64,000 nt of DNA, from contig NZ_ABVL01000004.1 in NCBI RefSeq assembly GCF_000173075.1, positions 186,001-250,000 of the forward strand, given 5' to 3'. The translations under genes and the position numbers were made by a program. Origin of the DNA: Chthoniobacter flavus Ellin428. Its GTDB lineage: Bacteria; Verrucomicrobiota; Verrucomicrobiia; Chthoniobacterales; Chthoniobacteraceae. Under the pieces are notes generated by a model. That model made no database searches and was not told where the DNA came from. It saw nothing but the letters and a program-made list of their open reading frames with translations. Every line of letters begins with the position of its first letter. Positions within the stretch are counted from its first letter, which is position 1. Positions 1-10,817 of this stretch are shown here, one piece after another.

Positions 1-3000
1 TCGAAGGCGTAATCTCCGGCAACGGGATCAACATCGTCAAGGCGACGAACGGCCAGACGATCGTCTTCAACGGCAACAATACCTACACGGGGACCACGAC
101 CATCAGTAACGGCTTCCTCATGGCCGGGACGGACGTCCTCGCGAACACGAACGGCGCCTTCGGTAACAGCAACACCGCGATCGTCCTCTCCGGTGGCAGC
201 CTCGGCCTCTCCGGCCAGATCACGATCGGCCGTAACATCACGGTCAACAACACCACCGTTATCCGCGCTCAGACAGTTGGCAATTCGGTGATTACCGGAG
301 CGATGACGGTCGCCGCGAGCCAAACCTTGCGTTTCGATCAGGCGACCACCCCAACGTCCTTTGTCGGTGGCGTCCTCGACGTCCAGGGCGTGATCTCCGG
401 CGCCGGCGGCCTCGGACTGGGTAACGACCCCCAAGCTAGCGCAACCACCACGGGCACCGTCCGCATTATCGGCAACAACACCTTCACGGGTGGCACCACG
501 CTGCGCCAAGGCCGCACCCAGATCAATTCCAACACCGCCTTCGGTACCGGCAGCTTGACCTTCGGGCCGGGCGGCTTTGGCAACTTGGGGGTGGTCGAAG
601 CCTACGGCTCCGCCCGGACGATTACCAACACGCTGGGATCCATAAATTGGAACGGCAACACCGTTCTGGAATTTGGTGGGCACAACAGCCTGACGTTTAC
701 CAGCGCGATGAATGTCAACAACGAGTCGGGCACGAGTGCCAATCGCACCCGGCAGTTCACTGTCTCGATGACCCAGGGAGTGACGACGTTCTCCGGTAAT
801 TTCACCAATACGCAGCCTCTAGCGTTGCAGAAAGCCGGCGCTGGCACGCTGGTCCTCTCCGGCGTGAACACCCAGGCCGATACAGCCACCACGGATACTC
901 TGTATGGGACGGGCATTGCAGTGAACGGCGGCACGCTCCAGGTGGCAGCCGATACCGCCTTGGGTCAGACCACGTCTCTCATCGTCGGCGGCGGGCACAC
1001 CATCGCCGGTGCGGCCGACGTCCGTTTGGGCGGTGGCGTGCTCGCTACGACCGCCAGCTTCGCCACCAGCCGTCTCTTTATCTACACGGCCAACAGCGGA
1101 ATCGATGTCGCTTCGGGGACGACGCTGACGGAGAATCAAATCACCACCGGCGCGTTCACCCTCACCAAGACGGGTAACGGAACGCTGGCCCTGAATCCGG
1201 CCACCCCGGGCAGCCTGACGGAAAGCATCACGGGGTTGACGATCGGCGGCGCCCCGCTCACATCGGCAGCCAACCAGTTGAGTGGCACCGGCGGCGGCAC
1301 CGTCAGCACGACGGCAACCGGGGGCTCCCTGGTCGCGGCAACTGGTAGCATCACGATCAACGGTGGCACGCTGAGCCTCATCGGTAATTCCACCACCGCC
1401 CAGGCGTTGACCATCCCGACGGTCACCTTCGGCTCGGGTTCCTACATCCAGCTCAATAAGTCGGGGACCGGTTCGGCTTTGACCGCCACGGCCTTGACCC
1501 GCGTTAACCAAGGCACCCTCACCATTCTGCCCAGCGCGCTGGGCAATCTGGGAACCGGTGCGCCCGCCACGAGTGAGGACCTGATTACCTCGACTACCTA
1601 TACGAATCCGAATGGCATGCTCGCCTTGCCGGATGTATACATCCGCCTCGCTGGCACCGGTCAGGATGCCAATTTTGCCCAATACGGTGGCGCGAATGGT
1701 TTCGCCGTCAATAACGCCGTCACGACCACCGCTCTCGACGGCAGCGCGCCGGCGACCGACCTGGCGGATCTCTCGTCGGCGACCACGGTGGGCAACGCTG
1801 TTGGCCAGACGGTCGACATCCTCGCCGTGCGCACCAGCGCCAATATCTCGTCCTTCGACCCGAGCGACATCCTGCGCATCAACAATGGCGGCCTGATCAT
1901 GAACGGCTCCACGGCGCCGACGATCAGCTCCAACCTGTTCTTCGGCACCAGCGCTGGCGCGGCGGAAGCGCTCGTCTACGTGCGCGACGGCCAGACCGGT
2001 ACGTCCACCATCTCGGGCAACATCACGGCCACGAACTTCACCAAGTCCGGCCCGGGCACCCTCCTGCTCTCCGGGACGAAAAACGTGATGACAATTGGTA
2101 CGACCGGTCTCGGTACCATGCAGATCAATGAAGGGACGATCCAGTTCGCCGGCCAAAGCAGCCTGCCGAACCAAGGTCAGTTCATCATCTCGCCGATGGA
2201 TAAGGGCGCGTTCGATCTGAACGGGCAGAACCTGACCATCGCCGGCTTGGGTGGCAATGCGGCAGCCTCGGCGGCGACCGGCAACGTGATCAATTCCGGT
2301 GCGGGTAACAACGTCCTCACCGTGGCTCCACAGCAGGGCACGACCAGCATCTTCAATGGCCTCATCAGCGGCAATATCTCGCTGGTGACGCAGGGTATCG
2401 GTACCCTCACGCTGGGCTACAACAACACCTTCACGGGCACGACGACGATCGGTGCGGGCAACATCCCCAGCGCCAGCGGCCTCTATACCGCCAACGGCAC
2501 GTTGCAGATCAACGATTACAACAGCTTGGGCAGTAACTCGAACGTCGTCCTCGCGGGTGGCACCCTGGCGATCAATGATCCGGTGGCGGGTCCGGAAGTC
2601 ATCAACGACACGCTGGTGACCATCCTCGGCTCGGGCAACGGCTACAACTTCACCGTCGCGGGGACGAACAGCCTCGGCTCGGACAACACGACGAGCACCG
2701 TTACCGTGGCCAGCGCCGCGGCGAACACCTGGCAGGCGATCAACAACCTGACCTTCCAAAGCAATGCGGACAACAACTACGTCTTCAACGTCGGTGCGAC
2801 CAACACCGGCTTCCTGGTGGGTGGAACGACGACGCTGGCCGGCAATACGACCTTCAACGTCGCGGGCAACCTGAACCTGGCCGGCCAGATCCTGGCCAGC
2901 GGGAACACGGTCACCAAGCTCGGCGCCGGCACGCTCTTCGTCTCCAACACGAACCTGAGCTCCAGCAACAACGTCGGCGCATGGAACGTCTACGCCGGCA

Positions 3001-3512
3001 CGCTCGAGGCCCGCACATTCCAGGGCGACAGCGCCAATCCGCTGGGCAACGGCGTTGCCGTCACCCTAAACGGTGGCACGCTGAACCTCCGCAACGATGG
3101 CGACGGCTTGAACGATCCGCAGATCCTGAATGGCTATGTGACCAACAATATCGTGGTCGGTTCCACCACGCCGGCGAGCAGTGCCAGCTACATCGGCAGC
3201 GCCAATTCCACGCTCGATGTGCGCACCTTCAGCGGTATCGGCGCCAACAAGACCATCCAGATTGGCCAGGTGCAATTCGGTGGCGCGCTTGGAGGCGCGC
3301 AATTGACCGTCACGGGCGGCAATGGCTTCGGCTTGGAAATCACGAATGGCATTCGACTGCTGGGTCGCGACGCGATCTTCGCCAACGGCACTTCCTCCGC
3401 CAACTCCGGAGTGCCGGTGACTGTTGATGGGACGATTAGCGGCAACGGGACCTTCGTTCACCCAGCTCCAGTTCAACGCCGACCTTTGGGTCAATACCGC
3501 GGCCACGGGTAA
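1..3512 (+). CDS. Giant autotransporter-associated beta-strand repeat protein, 5'-truncated piece 1 of 3
   Basis: The reading frame is open from base 3, so the start and signal peptide lie upstream of the window. The visible 1,169 residues consist of repeating glycine/threonine/asparagine-rich units such as GAGTLVLSG, NTYTGTTTI and NGGTLQV, the pattern of the autotransporter-associated beta-strand repeat (PATR, TIGR02601/PF12951), which folds as a right-handed beta-helix on secreted passengers. No enzyme motif is visible. The last 18 or so residues before the stop at 3512 lose the repeat pattern, while the next frame picks up sensible sequence from about 3457. Removing one base near 3453-3462 joins ISGNGTF to TQLQFNADLW. 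I infer that this is the N-terminal portion of one surface protein continuing to 10789. An adhesin or matrix role is likely from the family but unproven. Confidence 0.85.
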   Translation, partial: EGVISGNGINIVKATNGQTIVFNGNNTYTGTTTISNGFLMAGTDVLANTNGAFGNSNTAIVLSGGSLGLSGQITIGRNITVNNTTVIRAQTVGNSVITGAMTVAASQTLRFDQATTPTSFVGGVLDVQGVISGAGGLGLGNDPQASATTTGTVRIIGNNTFTGGTTLRQGRTQINSNTAFGTGSLTFGPGGFGNLGVVEAYGSARTITNTLGSINWNGNTVLEFGGHNSLTFTSAMNVNNESGTSANRTRQFTVSMTQGVTTFSGNFTNTQPLALQKAGAGTLVLSGVNTQADTATTDTLYGTGIAVNGGTLQVAADTALGQTTSLIVGGGHTIAGAADVRLGGGVLATTASFATSRLFIYTANSGIDVASGTTLTENQITTGAFTLTKTGNGTLALNPATPGSLTESITGLTIGGAPLTSAANQLSGTGGGTVSTTATGGSLVAATGSITINGGTLSLIGNSTTAQALTIPTVTFGSGSYIQLNKSGTGSALTATALTRVNQGTLTILPSALGNLGTGAPATSEDLITSTTYTNPNGMLALPDVYIRLAGTGQDANFAQYGGANGFAVNNAVTTTALDGSAPATDLADLSSATTVGNAVGQTVDILAVRTSANISSFDPSDILRINNGGLIMNGSTAPTISSNLFFGTSAGAAEALVYVRDGQTGTSTISGNITATNFTKSGPGTLLLSGTKNVMTIGTTGLGTMQINEGTIQFAGQSSLPNQGQFIISPMDKGAFDLNGQNLTIAGLGGNAAASAATGNVINSGAGNNVLTVAPQQGTTSIFNGLISGNISLVTQGIGTLTLGYNNTFTGTTTIGAGNIPSASGLYTANGTLQINDYNSLGSNSNVVLAGGTLAINDPVAGPEVINDTLVTILGSGNGYNFTVAGTNSLGSDNTTSTVTVASAAANTWQAINNLTFQSNADNNYVFNVGATNTGFLVGGTTTLAGNTTFNVAGNLNLAGQILASGNTVTKLGAGTLFVSNTNLSSSNNVGAWNVYAGTLEARTFQGDSANPLGNGVAVTLNGGTLNLRNDGDGLNDPQILNGYVTNNIVVGSTTPASSASYIGSANSTLDVRTFSGIGANKTIQIGQVQFGGALGGAQLTVTGGNGFGLEITNGIRLLGRDAIFANGTSSANSGVPVTVDGTISGNGTFVHPAPVQRRPLGQYRGHG

Positions 3513-6500
3513 CAACACCGGCGGCGCCGTTCTGGCGGCGAACGACGACGTCTACTTCGGCTCGTTCGTTGGCGGCATCAAGACGCTGAACGACACCTCG
3601 AAGCTCGGTGGCGGCAACATCAGCGTCCAGCGTGACGCCCGCCTGCTGCTCTCGGCAGCGACCAACCTCAACGCCGGCCAGTACATCGACGTGCGCAGCA
3701 ATAACTCTGGCTACGCGGTGCTCGGTATCGCCGGCGATGGCGACAACGGGGTCATCGGCAGCAATACCAGCAGTGCGGCCTACAACTTCCGCTCCGCGTT
3801 TGCGGGCGGTCAGTTCATCAACAACGCGCTCACCGCGGTGAATAACGGCTCCGGCATTCTGGCGATCAACTCGGTCTACAATCAGGCGATCGACCTCGGC
3901 CACATCGGTGACGGCACCTGGTTCCTCGGCTCGACGGGGAATGGCGTGGGGCTGACCAGCGGCACTTATGTGGGTGCGACTCCGCTGACGGCGGGCGCGT
4001 CCTACAACGGCACCGGCAACAGCAATGCCACCTACCGCCTAGGTGCGGGTGGAACCAGTGCCACCCTCAACATCGGCATTTATCCAGGTGATTCGCAGAG
4101 CTTTGCCAACCAGTTGACGGGCAACACGAACCTGGTCATCGGTTCGGGACTTACCAACGGCACCGGCGGCAATCTGCTGCGCGGCACCGGCTTCGTCGTC
4201 CTGAACACGGCGCAGAACTACACGGGCAGCACGGTTATCAATTCCGGCAGCCGGTTGGAATTCCGTGGCCAGTTGGCGACCAGCGGATTCGACGTCTTCG
4301 GCACCAATAACACGGGCGTGCCCTCGCTCATCGCCGGTGGCGTTGGCGGTCGGTTCTTGCAAGCCGATGGCACCACGGCGATCCCGGTCAACTTCCATCC
4401 GGGTGGTGTGCTCCAGTTAGACAACAGCTTCGACCTGCTGGCCAACGACGCGAACCACGCGCAAGGCCGCTGGGGCGACACTGCAGCGGTGAACCTTAAT
4501 GGCAGCTCATTCAAGGTCGTGGGCAGCATCCTCACCGACATCAACGAATCCGTGGGCCAGGTGACCACCTTCGGTCAGTCCTTCCTCACCCCATCGCAGA
4601 CCACTGCTCCGGGCGTCAACCTGCGCACCACCACGATCACCGTGGCGGGTATTACCCAAGGCGTAAATCGCAACGGGAACACCGGTGACAACGGCTCCAT
4701 CTCCATCGAGCCGACGACGGCCGGCCAGCTCGGCTTGCTCGAGCGCGTGATGGTTTCGGGCGCGGCCCCGACCGTGACCAACGGCATCGTGGCTCCGTGG
4801 ATGTGGAACCAGCGTGAGTCCAGCTTCCTCACCTACAACGCCACGACCGGCTTCAATAACGCCGCCTTCACTATCACCAATACCAGTTCCAGCACCACGG
4901 CGCCGATTGTCACTGCGGGCACCGATATCTATTGGAACAAGCCGGGTGTCGCCATCAACCTGGCCGTGGGCCAGCAGTTTGATGTCTACGCACTGCGGAC
5001 CGATAACAGCATCAATCCCGTCACGGCGAGCGATGCCACGGCGAAGATCATTATGGAGAGCGGTGGCCTGCTGACCGGCGCCAATTCCATGAACCTCTTC
5101 ACTGGGCTGGTCTTTGGCACGGTGGCTTCGCCCCGCGAGGCGGATATCCATGTAACCGCCAACACGACTACCATCGGTGATGGTGTCAATAATCCCACCA
5201 CCTCTGGCCAGATCACCGCGACCAACATCGTCAAGGACGGCGGCGGAACGCTGCAGTTGGACGCCGAACAGGGAACCTTCACCGGTGCCATCGCGTTCAA
5301 TAACGGCGTGCTCACGCTGAACAACCGCACGTCGGGCAATTCCGGCGCATCGAATGCGGGCGGCAACGGCGGAACCATTTACATCAACGGCTACAACCTG
5401 ACCTTGAACCTCAACGCCGGTTCGACCGCAGCCGGTGGTTCCTTCAACAACAATATCTACCTCGCCGCTGGCAATCCGCTATCGATCATCGCCGTCAATC
5501 GTCTCGGCGCCGCTTCCGGCCAGACGATGATTGGCGGAAATGGCGGGACCGGTGGCAATCTCACCTTCGGTGGCTCATCTGGAGACCAAGGCCAAACGCT
5601 GACGATCAACCAATCCAATGGCCAGACGTTCCGGGTCAACGGGACCACGAACCTTGGGCCGTCTGGCAACGCGATCTTTGTGACCAATACCGACACGTTC
5701 CTGGCTGGGTTGGTGACGGGGGCCGGTACATTGGTCAAGGAAGGCGGCAGCAACCTGTATCTCGCCGCGACCACGAATGCGACCGCAGCGACCGCCGCGG
5801 CGACCCAGACGAACACGTTCACGGGCGGCATCACGATCCTGGGCGGTGGCGTCGTTGCTCCGGGCGTCGGCACGCCCGGGGGCAGCATCACGACGAACCC
5901 GTTGGGCGTGAATACCACGGTTACCCTGGTTGGTGGCACGCTCTTCCTGCGGGCGGATGCCGATAACACGACCACGTTCAACACGGTTGCTTACGACACC
6001 AACAATATCGTGGTGAACGGCAACTCCACGATCACCGTGGATCGCACCGGTGCGCAGACGGCCGAGACGAGCAAACTCGTTCTGGTCAATAATCTGACGA
6101 TCGGCAACGAGACCCTGACGGTGGGCCAGGGAAATAGCTATCGCTTCGGTATCAACGGCGGCAACCTCACGAATATGGCGACGTTGAACCTTGGTGCCGA
6201 CATGGTCATCAACGGCAACCTCACCGACAATGGTGCGGGTATTGGCTTGATCAAAACCGGCGGCAATACCTTGTGGTTTGCCAATGGCAATAACAGCACG
6301 TTCAGTGGGCCGCTGGTCATCAATCAGGGAGCTCTGCGGTTTGGCAACTCTGCTGTCGCCAGCGCAACCGCTACGGTTGGCGCCGCCAGTAAGATCATCA
6401 TCAACCCAGGTGCCAGCGTTCAGTTGGAGGGCGTGGGGAATGTCAACACGGGTGCAGGACAGCAGATCGAGGTGCGTAGTGCGGGAAGTTTCGCGGGCAT

Positions 6501-8862
6501 CGTCCAGCTGAACTCCAGCTTCGATCCTTCGGCGATGATCACGAGCAATTCGACCGGCTTGCTATTAACCCCGGCAAGCTTCACGACGAAGCTGAACCTC
6601 TCGACCATTGGCGATGGCACGTTCCAGTTCGCGACCACGGGTGCATTCAGCTATACCTTTGCTTCGATGGGCGCCGGAGCGGCCAATCCGCTGAATGCCG
6701 GCGTCGGTGTCTACCGTTTGGGTGGCAATAACCAAAACCTCACGATTACGGCTACGAACAACAATGTCCTCACTGGCCAGAATGAGGTTCAGGTGGGTTC
6801 GTTGTTGTCGGGCGGCGGCAATTTCCTCTTCAACAATTCGAACGATTACACTGGTGGCACTGTGATCAGCCGCGGAACCGCCGCGACCATCACTCAAGGA
6901 GGCGCCAACACGCCGATGGGCACTGGCCAGGTCGACGTATTCGGCACTCTTACGGCCGCTGGAACGACGGGCAGCTTCCTCAATGGCGCAGGCACGGCCA
7001 ACAACAACGTCATTGTGTTGCACCCGGGTTCATACCTGCAGTTTGACGGCAACCAGGCTGGCAATGGCGGCACCACCGGAGGAAACGCCAACCGCTGGGA
7101 TGACAATACGCCCATTGCGTTGAACGGTTCCTCGCTGCTCAATCAATCGCAGAGCGGTCAGGTGCAGAACGAGACGGTCGGTGCCATCAGCTTCGCGAAC
7201 GGTTCCCGCATCAGCATCATCAATCCCGGCGTCCCGACTGGCCCGCACGTGTTGACGACCTCGTCGCTGACGCGCGTTGGCAAGGGCACTCTGGTCTTCA
7301 CACCGGGCGATACCTTCGGCACGAATGGGGGCAATACCGATAACTTCTCGGTCACCGGCGGCTTGCCGGCGAACGTCAACGGCATGATGCCTGCCTGGTA
7401 TGTGGATTCGTTCCACAACAGCTTCGTCAAATCGGCTTCGGTCTCCGGACTCAACCTCGTTCAGGTGGTGACGCCGACGCAAACCTCGCTCGGCGCCGGT
7501 CTCGTCGCCGGCACGGATATCGTCAATCTCACGGCGGCGTCCACGCTGGTCGATAACCCGGTCATCTACGCGTTGATGACGAACAACAACATCAGCAATG
7601 GTCCTGGGCAGTTCAATACCATTACCCTGAGCGGCACTGGGGCGAGCGGTTCCAACGTGGGCGGTCTGCTGGTCTACACCAACTCGGTAACCATCCAGTC
7701 CAATATCAAGGCAGGGACCGGCGGCCAATTTGAGCTGCCGATCTATAACTCCTCGGCCTTGGCTCTCAACGGTGATATCTCCGCCGCCGGTGTGACGAAG
7801 TTCGGCACTGGTGTCCTGACCATTGGCAAGGATCAAAGTGACGCCGCTCGCGGTGTGGGCAACGGGTTCAACAGCGGTTGGGTGGTCAATGAAGGCCAGT
7901 TGACGCTGGGAGCCTTCGGTTCCCTTGGTAATGTCGGCACCGCGGCCAACCCCAACTTGGTATTGCTCAATGGCAGCCAATCGGGTGCCGCGCAGTTGAA
8001 CCTCACGCTCAATCAGGGCAACACCTCGAATGCAACCTATACCTCGGGTCGGATTGTGGTGCTGGACAACGCGGTGATCAATTACGATCCGCAAGCCAAC
8101 GATCGCACCCAGACGATCAACGATGTGCAGGTGCAATCCACCGGCGGCACCCTGATGGATGCGCAGTTGAAGTTCACCTTCACCAACAGCCGCGCACGCT
8201 CGATCCTTGAAACTGGGGTGCTCTCGCTGACGGATGCGTCCGGCTTCAGCAATGGCGGTACGCAACTCACCGTGACTTGGGGCAGTAATGTGACCAATGG
8301 CACCAGTGCCGGCGTCTCCGTCGCCAGCCTGGCCGGCAGCGATCGTCTCACCAAGTGGGGCGCGGGGGTCCTTTATATCCGTGGCGATTCCACGGTGGGC
8401 AGCACAGCTGCCGACGGCACAGTCTACGGCGCCTATACTGGCAATGTGAGCATCGAAGAAGGCGCCATTCAGATCCTGAATCCCAAGGCGCTCGGAAACG
8501 GCACGGTCACGGTCAAGCGTGACGGTGTGCTCGATATCAACACGGTCGGCTATACGGGGGCCCCCACTTATTCGGCGGGCTCGATTGAGCGGTGGTCGGC
8601 GGATGGCGCCCGCACTGGCGGCATCACCGTGGATCTCACTGGTGGCGCGACGCTCCAGATCGCCAACGATCAGACGACCGGAACGGCAACGATCAAGATG
8701 AATGGTGGCTCTATCGAAGGCTTCTTGAACACCGACAGTAACATCACTGCCATTTCGCAAGGTGCAGTCTACCGCACGATCGGCGCCGGTTATAGCTTCC
8801 AGTTGATGGGGAATTCCTTCCTCGGGCAGTCCATCACGGGGTGGTATCAATGGCTTGGATAA
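3424..8862 (+). CDS. Giant beta-strand repeat protein, piece 2 of 3 (frameshift-bounded)
   Basis: This 1,812-codon open frame continues the protein of the preceding piece. Its nominal TTG start at 3424 is not a real start: the first 11 or so residues are out of frame and the repeat protein resumes at TQLQFNADLW near 3460. The body carries many PATR-like units (GTLVKEGGSNLYL, NNSNDYTGGTVI, LTKWGAGVLYI), rich in Gly, Asn, Thr and Ser with almost no cysteine. Near its end the sequence reads SITG and then runs to a stop at 8862 in the wrong frame. Deleting one G from the GGGG run at 8838-8841 gives SITGGINGLDNGAG and joins piece 3. Both shifts are single-base insertions. Sequencing error is favoured over genuine gene decay because the repeat pattern is intact on both sides. 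Confidence 0.8.
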   Translation: MMGRLAATGPSFTQLQFNADLWVNTAATGNNTGGAVLAANDDVYFGSFVGGIKTLNDTSKLGGGNISVQRDARLLLSAATNLNAGQYIDVRSNNSGYAVLGIAGDGDNGVIGSNTSSAAYNFRSAFAGGQFINNALTAVNNGSGILAINSVYNQAIDLGHIGDGTWFLGSTGNGVGLTSGTYVGATPLTAGASYNGTGNSNATYRLGAGGTSATLNIGIYPGDSQSFANQLTGNTNLVIGSGLTNGTGGNLLRGTGFVVLNTAQNYTGSTVINSGSRLEFRGQLATSGFDVFGTNNTGVPSLIAGGVGGRFLQADGTTAIPVNFHPGGVLQLDNSFDLLANDANHAQGRWGDTAAVNLNGSSFKVVGSILTDINESVGQVTTFGQSFLTPSQTTAPGVNLRTTTITVAGITQGVNRNGNTGDNGSISIEPTTAGQLGLLERVMVSGAAPTVTNGIVAPWMWNQRESSFLTYNATTGFNNAAFTITNTSSSTTAPIVTAGTDIYWNKPGVAINLAVGQQFDVYALRTDNSINPVTASDATAKIIMESGGLLTGANSMNLFTGLVFGTVASPREADIHVTANTTTIGDGVNNPTTSGQITATNIVKDGGGTLQLDAEQGTFTGAIAFNNGVLTLNNRTSGNSGASNAGGNGGTIYINGYNLTLNLNAGSTAAGGSFNNNIYLAAGNPLSIIAVNRLGAASGQTMIGGNGGTGGNLTFGGSSGDQGQTLTINQSNGQTFRVNGTTNLGPSGNAIFVTNTDTFLAGLVTGAGTLVKEGGSNLYLAATTNATAATAAATQTNTFTGGITILGGGVVAPGVGTPGGSITTNPLGVNTTVTLVGGTLFLRADADNTTTFNTVAYDTNNIVVNGNSTITVDRTGAQTAETSKLVLVNNLTIGNETLTVGQGNSYRFGINGGNLTNMATLNLGADMVINGNLTDNGAGIGLIKTGGNTLWFANGNNSTFSGPLVINQGALRFGNSAVASATATVGAASKIIINPGASVQLEGVGNVNTGAGQQIEVRSAGSFAGIVQLNSSFDPSAMITSNSTGLLLTPASFTTKLNLSTIGDGTFQFATTGAFSYTFASMGAGAANPLNAGVGVYRLGGNNQNLTITATNNNVLTGQNEVQVGSLLSGGGNFLFNNSNDYTGGTVISRGTAATITQGGANTPMGTGQVDVFGTLTAAGTTGSFLNGAGTANNNVIVLHPGSYLQFDGNQAGNGGTTGGNANRWDDNTPIALNGSSLLNQSQSGQVQNETVGAISFANGSRISIINPGVPTGPHVLTTSSLTRVGKGTLVFTPGDTFGTNGGNTDNFSVTGGLPANVNGMMPAWYVDSFHNSFVKSASVSGLNLVQVVTPTQTSLGAGLVAGTDIVNLTAASTLVDNPVIYALMTNNNISNGPGQFNTITLSGTGASGSNVGGLLVYTNSVTIQSNIKAGTGGQFELPIYNSSALALNGDISAAGVTKFGTGVLTIGKDQSDAARGVGNGFNSGWVVNEGQLTLGAFGSLGNVGTAANPNLVLLNGSQSGAAQLNLTLNQGNTSNATYTSGRIVVLDNAVINYDPQANDRTQTINDVQVQSTGGTLMDAQLKFTFTNSRARSILETGVLSLTDASGFSNGGTQLTVTWGSNVTNGTSAGVSVASLAGSDRLTKWGAGVLYIRGDSTVGSTAADGTVYGAYTGNVSIEEGAIQILNPKALGNGTVTVKRDGVLDINTVGYTGAPTYSAGSIERWSADGARTGGITVDLTGGATLQIANDQTTGTATIKMNGGSIEGFLNTDSNITAISQGAVYRTIGAGYSFQLMGNSFLGQSITGWYQWLG

Positions 8863-10789
8863 CGGCGCTGGGCCGACCGTCTCCACTCCCAGCGGCGACG
8901 CTCTCACCGGTGCGCTGCTCGAGATCAAGGGCAACATTAGCGGCGTGGGTTCGCTGACCAAGCAAGGCTACGACGCAGTGGTCCTCTCCGGCACCAATAC
9001 CTACACCGGCGGCACGTTTGTGAACACGGGCTGGCTGCGCGCTGGGGCGGCCAACACGCTGCCCACCGCGGGGCTCTTGAGCACCACCGGCGGCGGCGTC
9101 TTCGACCTGAACGGTTATAACGTCGAGGTCGGCACGCTGACCAGCCCGGGCGCCCTCGTGGGCACCACGGCGCAGCAGAACAGCAACGGTTACATCACGA
9201 ACACGGCGCCCTTCGTCAGCACCCTCACGGTTGGCAACGGCACGTCCGCCGACTTCACCTACGCGGGTCTGGTCCAGTACAACGTCGGCCTCGACAAGAT
9301 CGGCGCCAATGTCCTGAGCCTGCTGAACAGCAACACCTATGTCGGCCCGACGACGATCAACGCCGGCGACGTCCGTGCGGTGGACGGTGTCGGTCTGCCG
9401 ACGGCGAGCAACCTCGTCATCAGCGGCAACGACCCGCTCAATGCGGCGGCTTATGAGCCCACGACTTCGACCTTCACGCGGTCGCTGGGTTCGGGTGCCG
9501 GCCAGGTGCAAATCACCGGCGGTTCCTCCGGCTTCGGCGCCTTCGGTACCCCGCTGACCGTCGACGTCGGCGGCAACGGCACTGGCACGGGCCCGACGCT
9601 CCAATGGGGAACGACGTTCTTCAATCCGAGCACGTTCCTCCTGAACGACTCGCATGCCACGGCGGCCTCAACGTTGACCAACAACATCGACCTGAACCCG
9701 ACCACCAGCGTGGTTACCCGTGGCATCGCGGTGAACAGCACTGGTGCGAACACCGCGACCATCAAGGGCAACCTGCTCCAGAGCGGCAGCGGTGCGGCGA
9801 CCCTCGACAAGACTGGCCCGGGCACGCTCATCCTGAGCAGCACGAGCACCCTGAGTTACACGGGCGGCACGACGGTCGACAACGGCACCCTGCAGGCTGG
9901 CGCGACCAACCAGTTGCCGCAGACCCTGCTCTCGGTGAACAGCACCGGTTCGACCACGGGCACGTTCGACATGAAGGGCTTCAGCCAGAATGTGGGCGGC
10001 CTCGCGGGCACCGGCGCCAACGCGCTGGTGACCAGCACGGGCGGCCCGGCGACGCTCATCGTTGGCTCCGATAACACCGATCACGTCTTCAATGGCAAGA
10101 TCATGGACGGCACAGGTTCGACCGGCGTCGTCACCTTCACCAAGCAGGGAACCGGCACGCAGACCCTGGCCGGCCCGAGTGCCTATAGCGGCAACACTAC
10201 GGTGAATGGTGGCACGCTGCTCGTCAGCGGTTCGCTTAACGGCACCGCGTTGGTGAACGTGAATAATGGCGGCACCCTCGCTGGCGGAGGCTCGATCACC
10301 ACGAGCAACAACGGCAGCGTGACACTGGCCCTCGGCGCCAGCCTCGCTCCGACTACCGATAGCACGTTCTCGCTTAACCTCGGCACCGGCTCGCTGGATC
10401 TCTCCGCGGCGGTCGCGCCGTCGAATTCGCAGTCGCTCATCTTCGCGATGGATCCGGCGGTGACCAGCGCCATGGTGGCTGTGAACACCGGCACGCTGAG
10501 CATCGGCACGGGTGTGCTGGAGTTCAATGACTTCAACTTCAGCGCTGCGGGCGGATTCGGCACCGGGAACACCTACACGTTGTTCCACTCCACGAATGCG
10601 ATCAACGGCACGCTCGGCGCGAATCTCACTGGGCAGATCAACGGGTTTGTCGCCAACATCGCGATCCAGGGTGACGACGTCGTCCTCCAAGTGGTGCCCG
10701 AACCGAACTCGATGGTCATGCTCCTCGGCAGCATCGGCATGGCGCTCGGCCTGCAGCGCTTCCGCCGCCGCCGCTCCGCGAAGGCATAA
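8855..10789 (+). CDS. Giant beta-strand repeat protein, C-terminal piece 3 of 3 with PEP-CTERM signal
   Basis: This frame supplies the last 640 or so residues of the giant protein. The apparent TTG start at 8855 lies inside the gene, because the frame is open upstream through GGINGLDN. It holds further beta-strand repeats (VLSGTNTYTGGTFVNTG, GPGTLILSS, GNTTVNGGTLLVSG), then a less repetitive domain, and ends in a classic PEP-CTERM sorting signal: VPEP, a hydrophobic helix (SMVMLLGSIGMALGL) and a basic tail QRFRRRRSAKA. PEP-CTERM tails are recognised by exosortase and retain or process proteins at the cell envelope. No exosortase gene is visible here. With both frameshifts corrected the visible part is 3,594 residues. 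An 11-bp-stem terminator follows at 10818. Confidence 0.88.
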   Translation: MDNGAGPTVSTPSGDALTGALLEIKGNISGVGSLTKQGYDAVVLSGTNTYTGGTFVNTGWLRAGAANTLPTAGLLSTTGGGVFDLNGYNVEVGTLTSPGALVGTTAQQNSNGYITNTAPFVSTLTVGNGTSADFTYAGLVQYNVGLDKIGANVLSLLNSNTYVGPTTINAGDVRAVDGVGLPTASNLVISGNDPLNAAAYEPTTSTFTRSLGSGAGQVQITGGSSGFGAFGTPLTVDVGGNGTGTGPTLQWGTTFFNPSTFLLNDSHATAASTLTNNIDLNPTTSVVTRGIAVNSTGANTATIKGNLLQSGSGAATLDKTGPGTLILSSTSTLSYTGGTTVDNGTLQAGATNQLPQTLLSVNSTGSTTGTFDMKGFSQNVGGLAGTGANALVTSTGGPATLIVGSDNTDHVFNGKIMDGTGSTGVVTFTKQGTGTQTLAGPSAYSGNTTVNGGTLLVSGSLNGTALVNVNNGGTLAGGGSITTSNNGSVTLALGASLAPTTDSTFSLNLGTGSLDLSAAVAPSNSQSLIFAMDPAVTSAMVAVNTGTLSIGTGVLEFNDFNFSAAGGFGTGNTYTLFHSTNAINGTLGANLTGQINGFVANIAIQGDDVVLQVVPEPNSMVMLLGSIGMALGLQRFRRRRSAKA

Positions 10790-10817
10790 ATCAAAGGTTG
10801 TTTCCTCGGTTGAACCG

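Noticed and set aside
8838..8862. Programmed +1 frameshifting in the giant adhesin
   Set aside because: No slippery heptamer, stalling codon or downstream structure is evident, and similar one-base shifts occur in unrelated genes including ribF, so sequence error is simpler.
1..10789. CRISPR-like or tandem DNA repeats within the giant genes
   Set aside because: The repetition is at protein level (PATR units) with variable DNA and no regular spacers.
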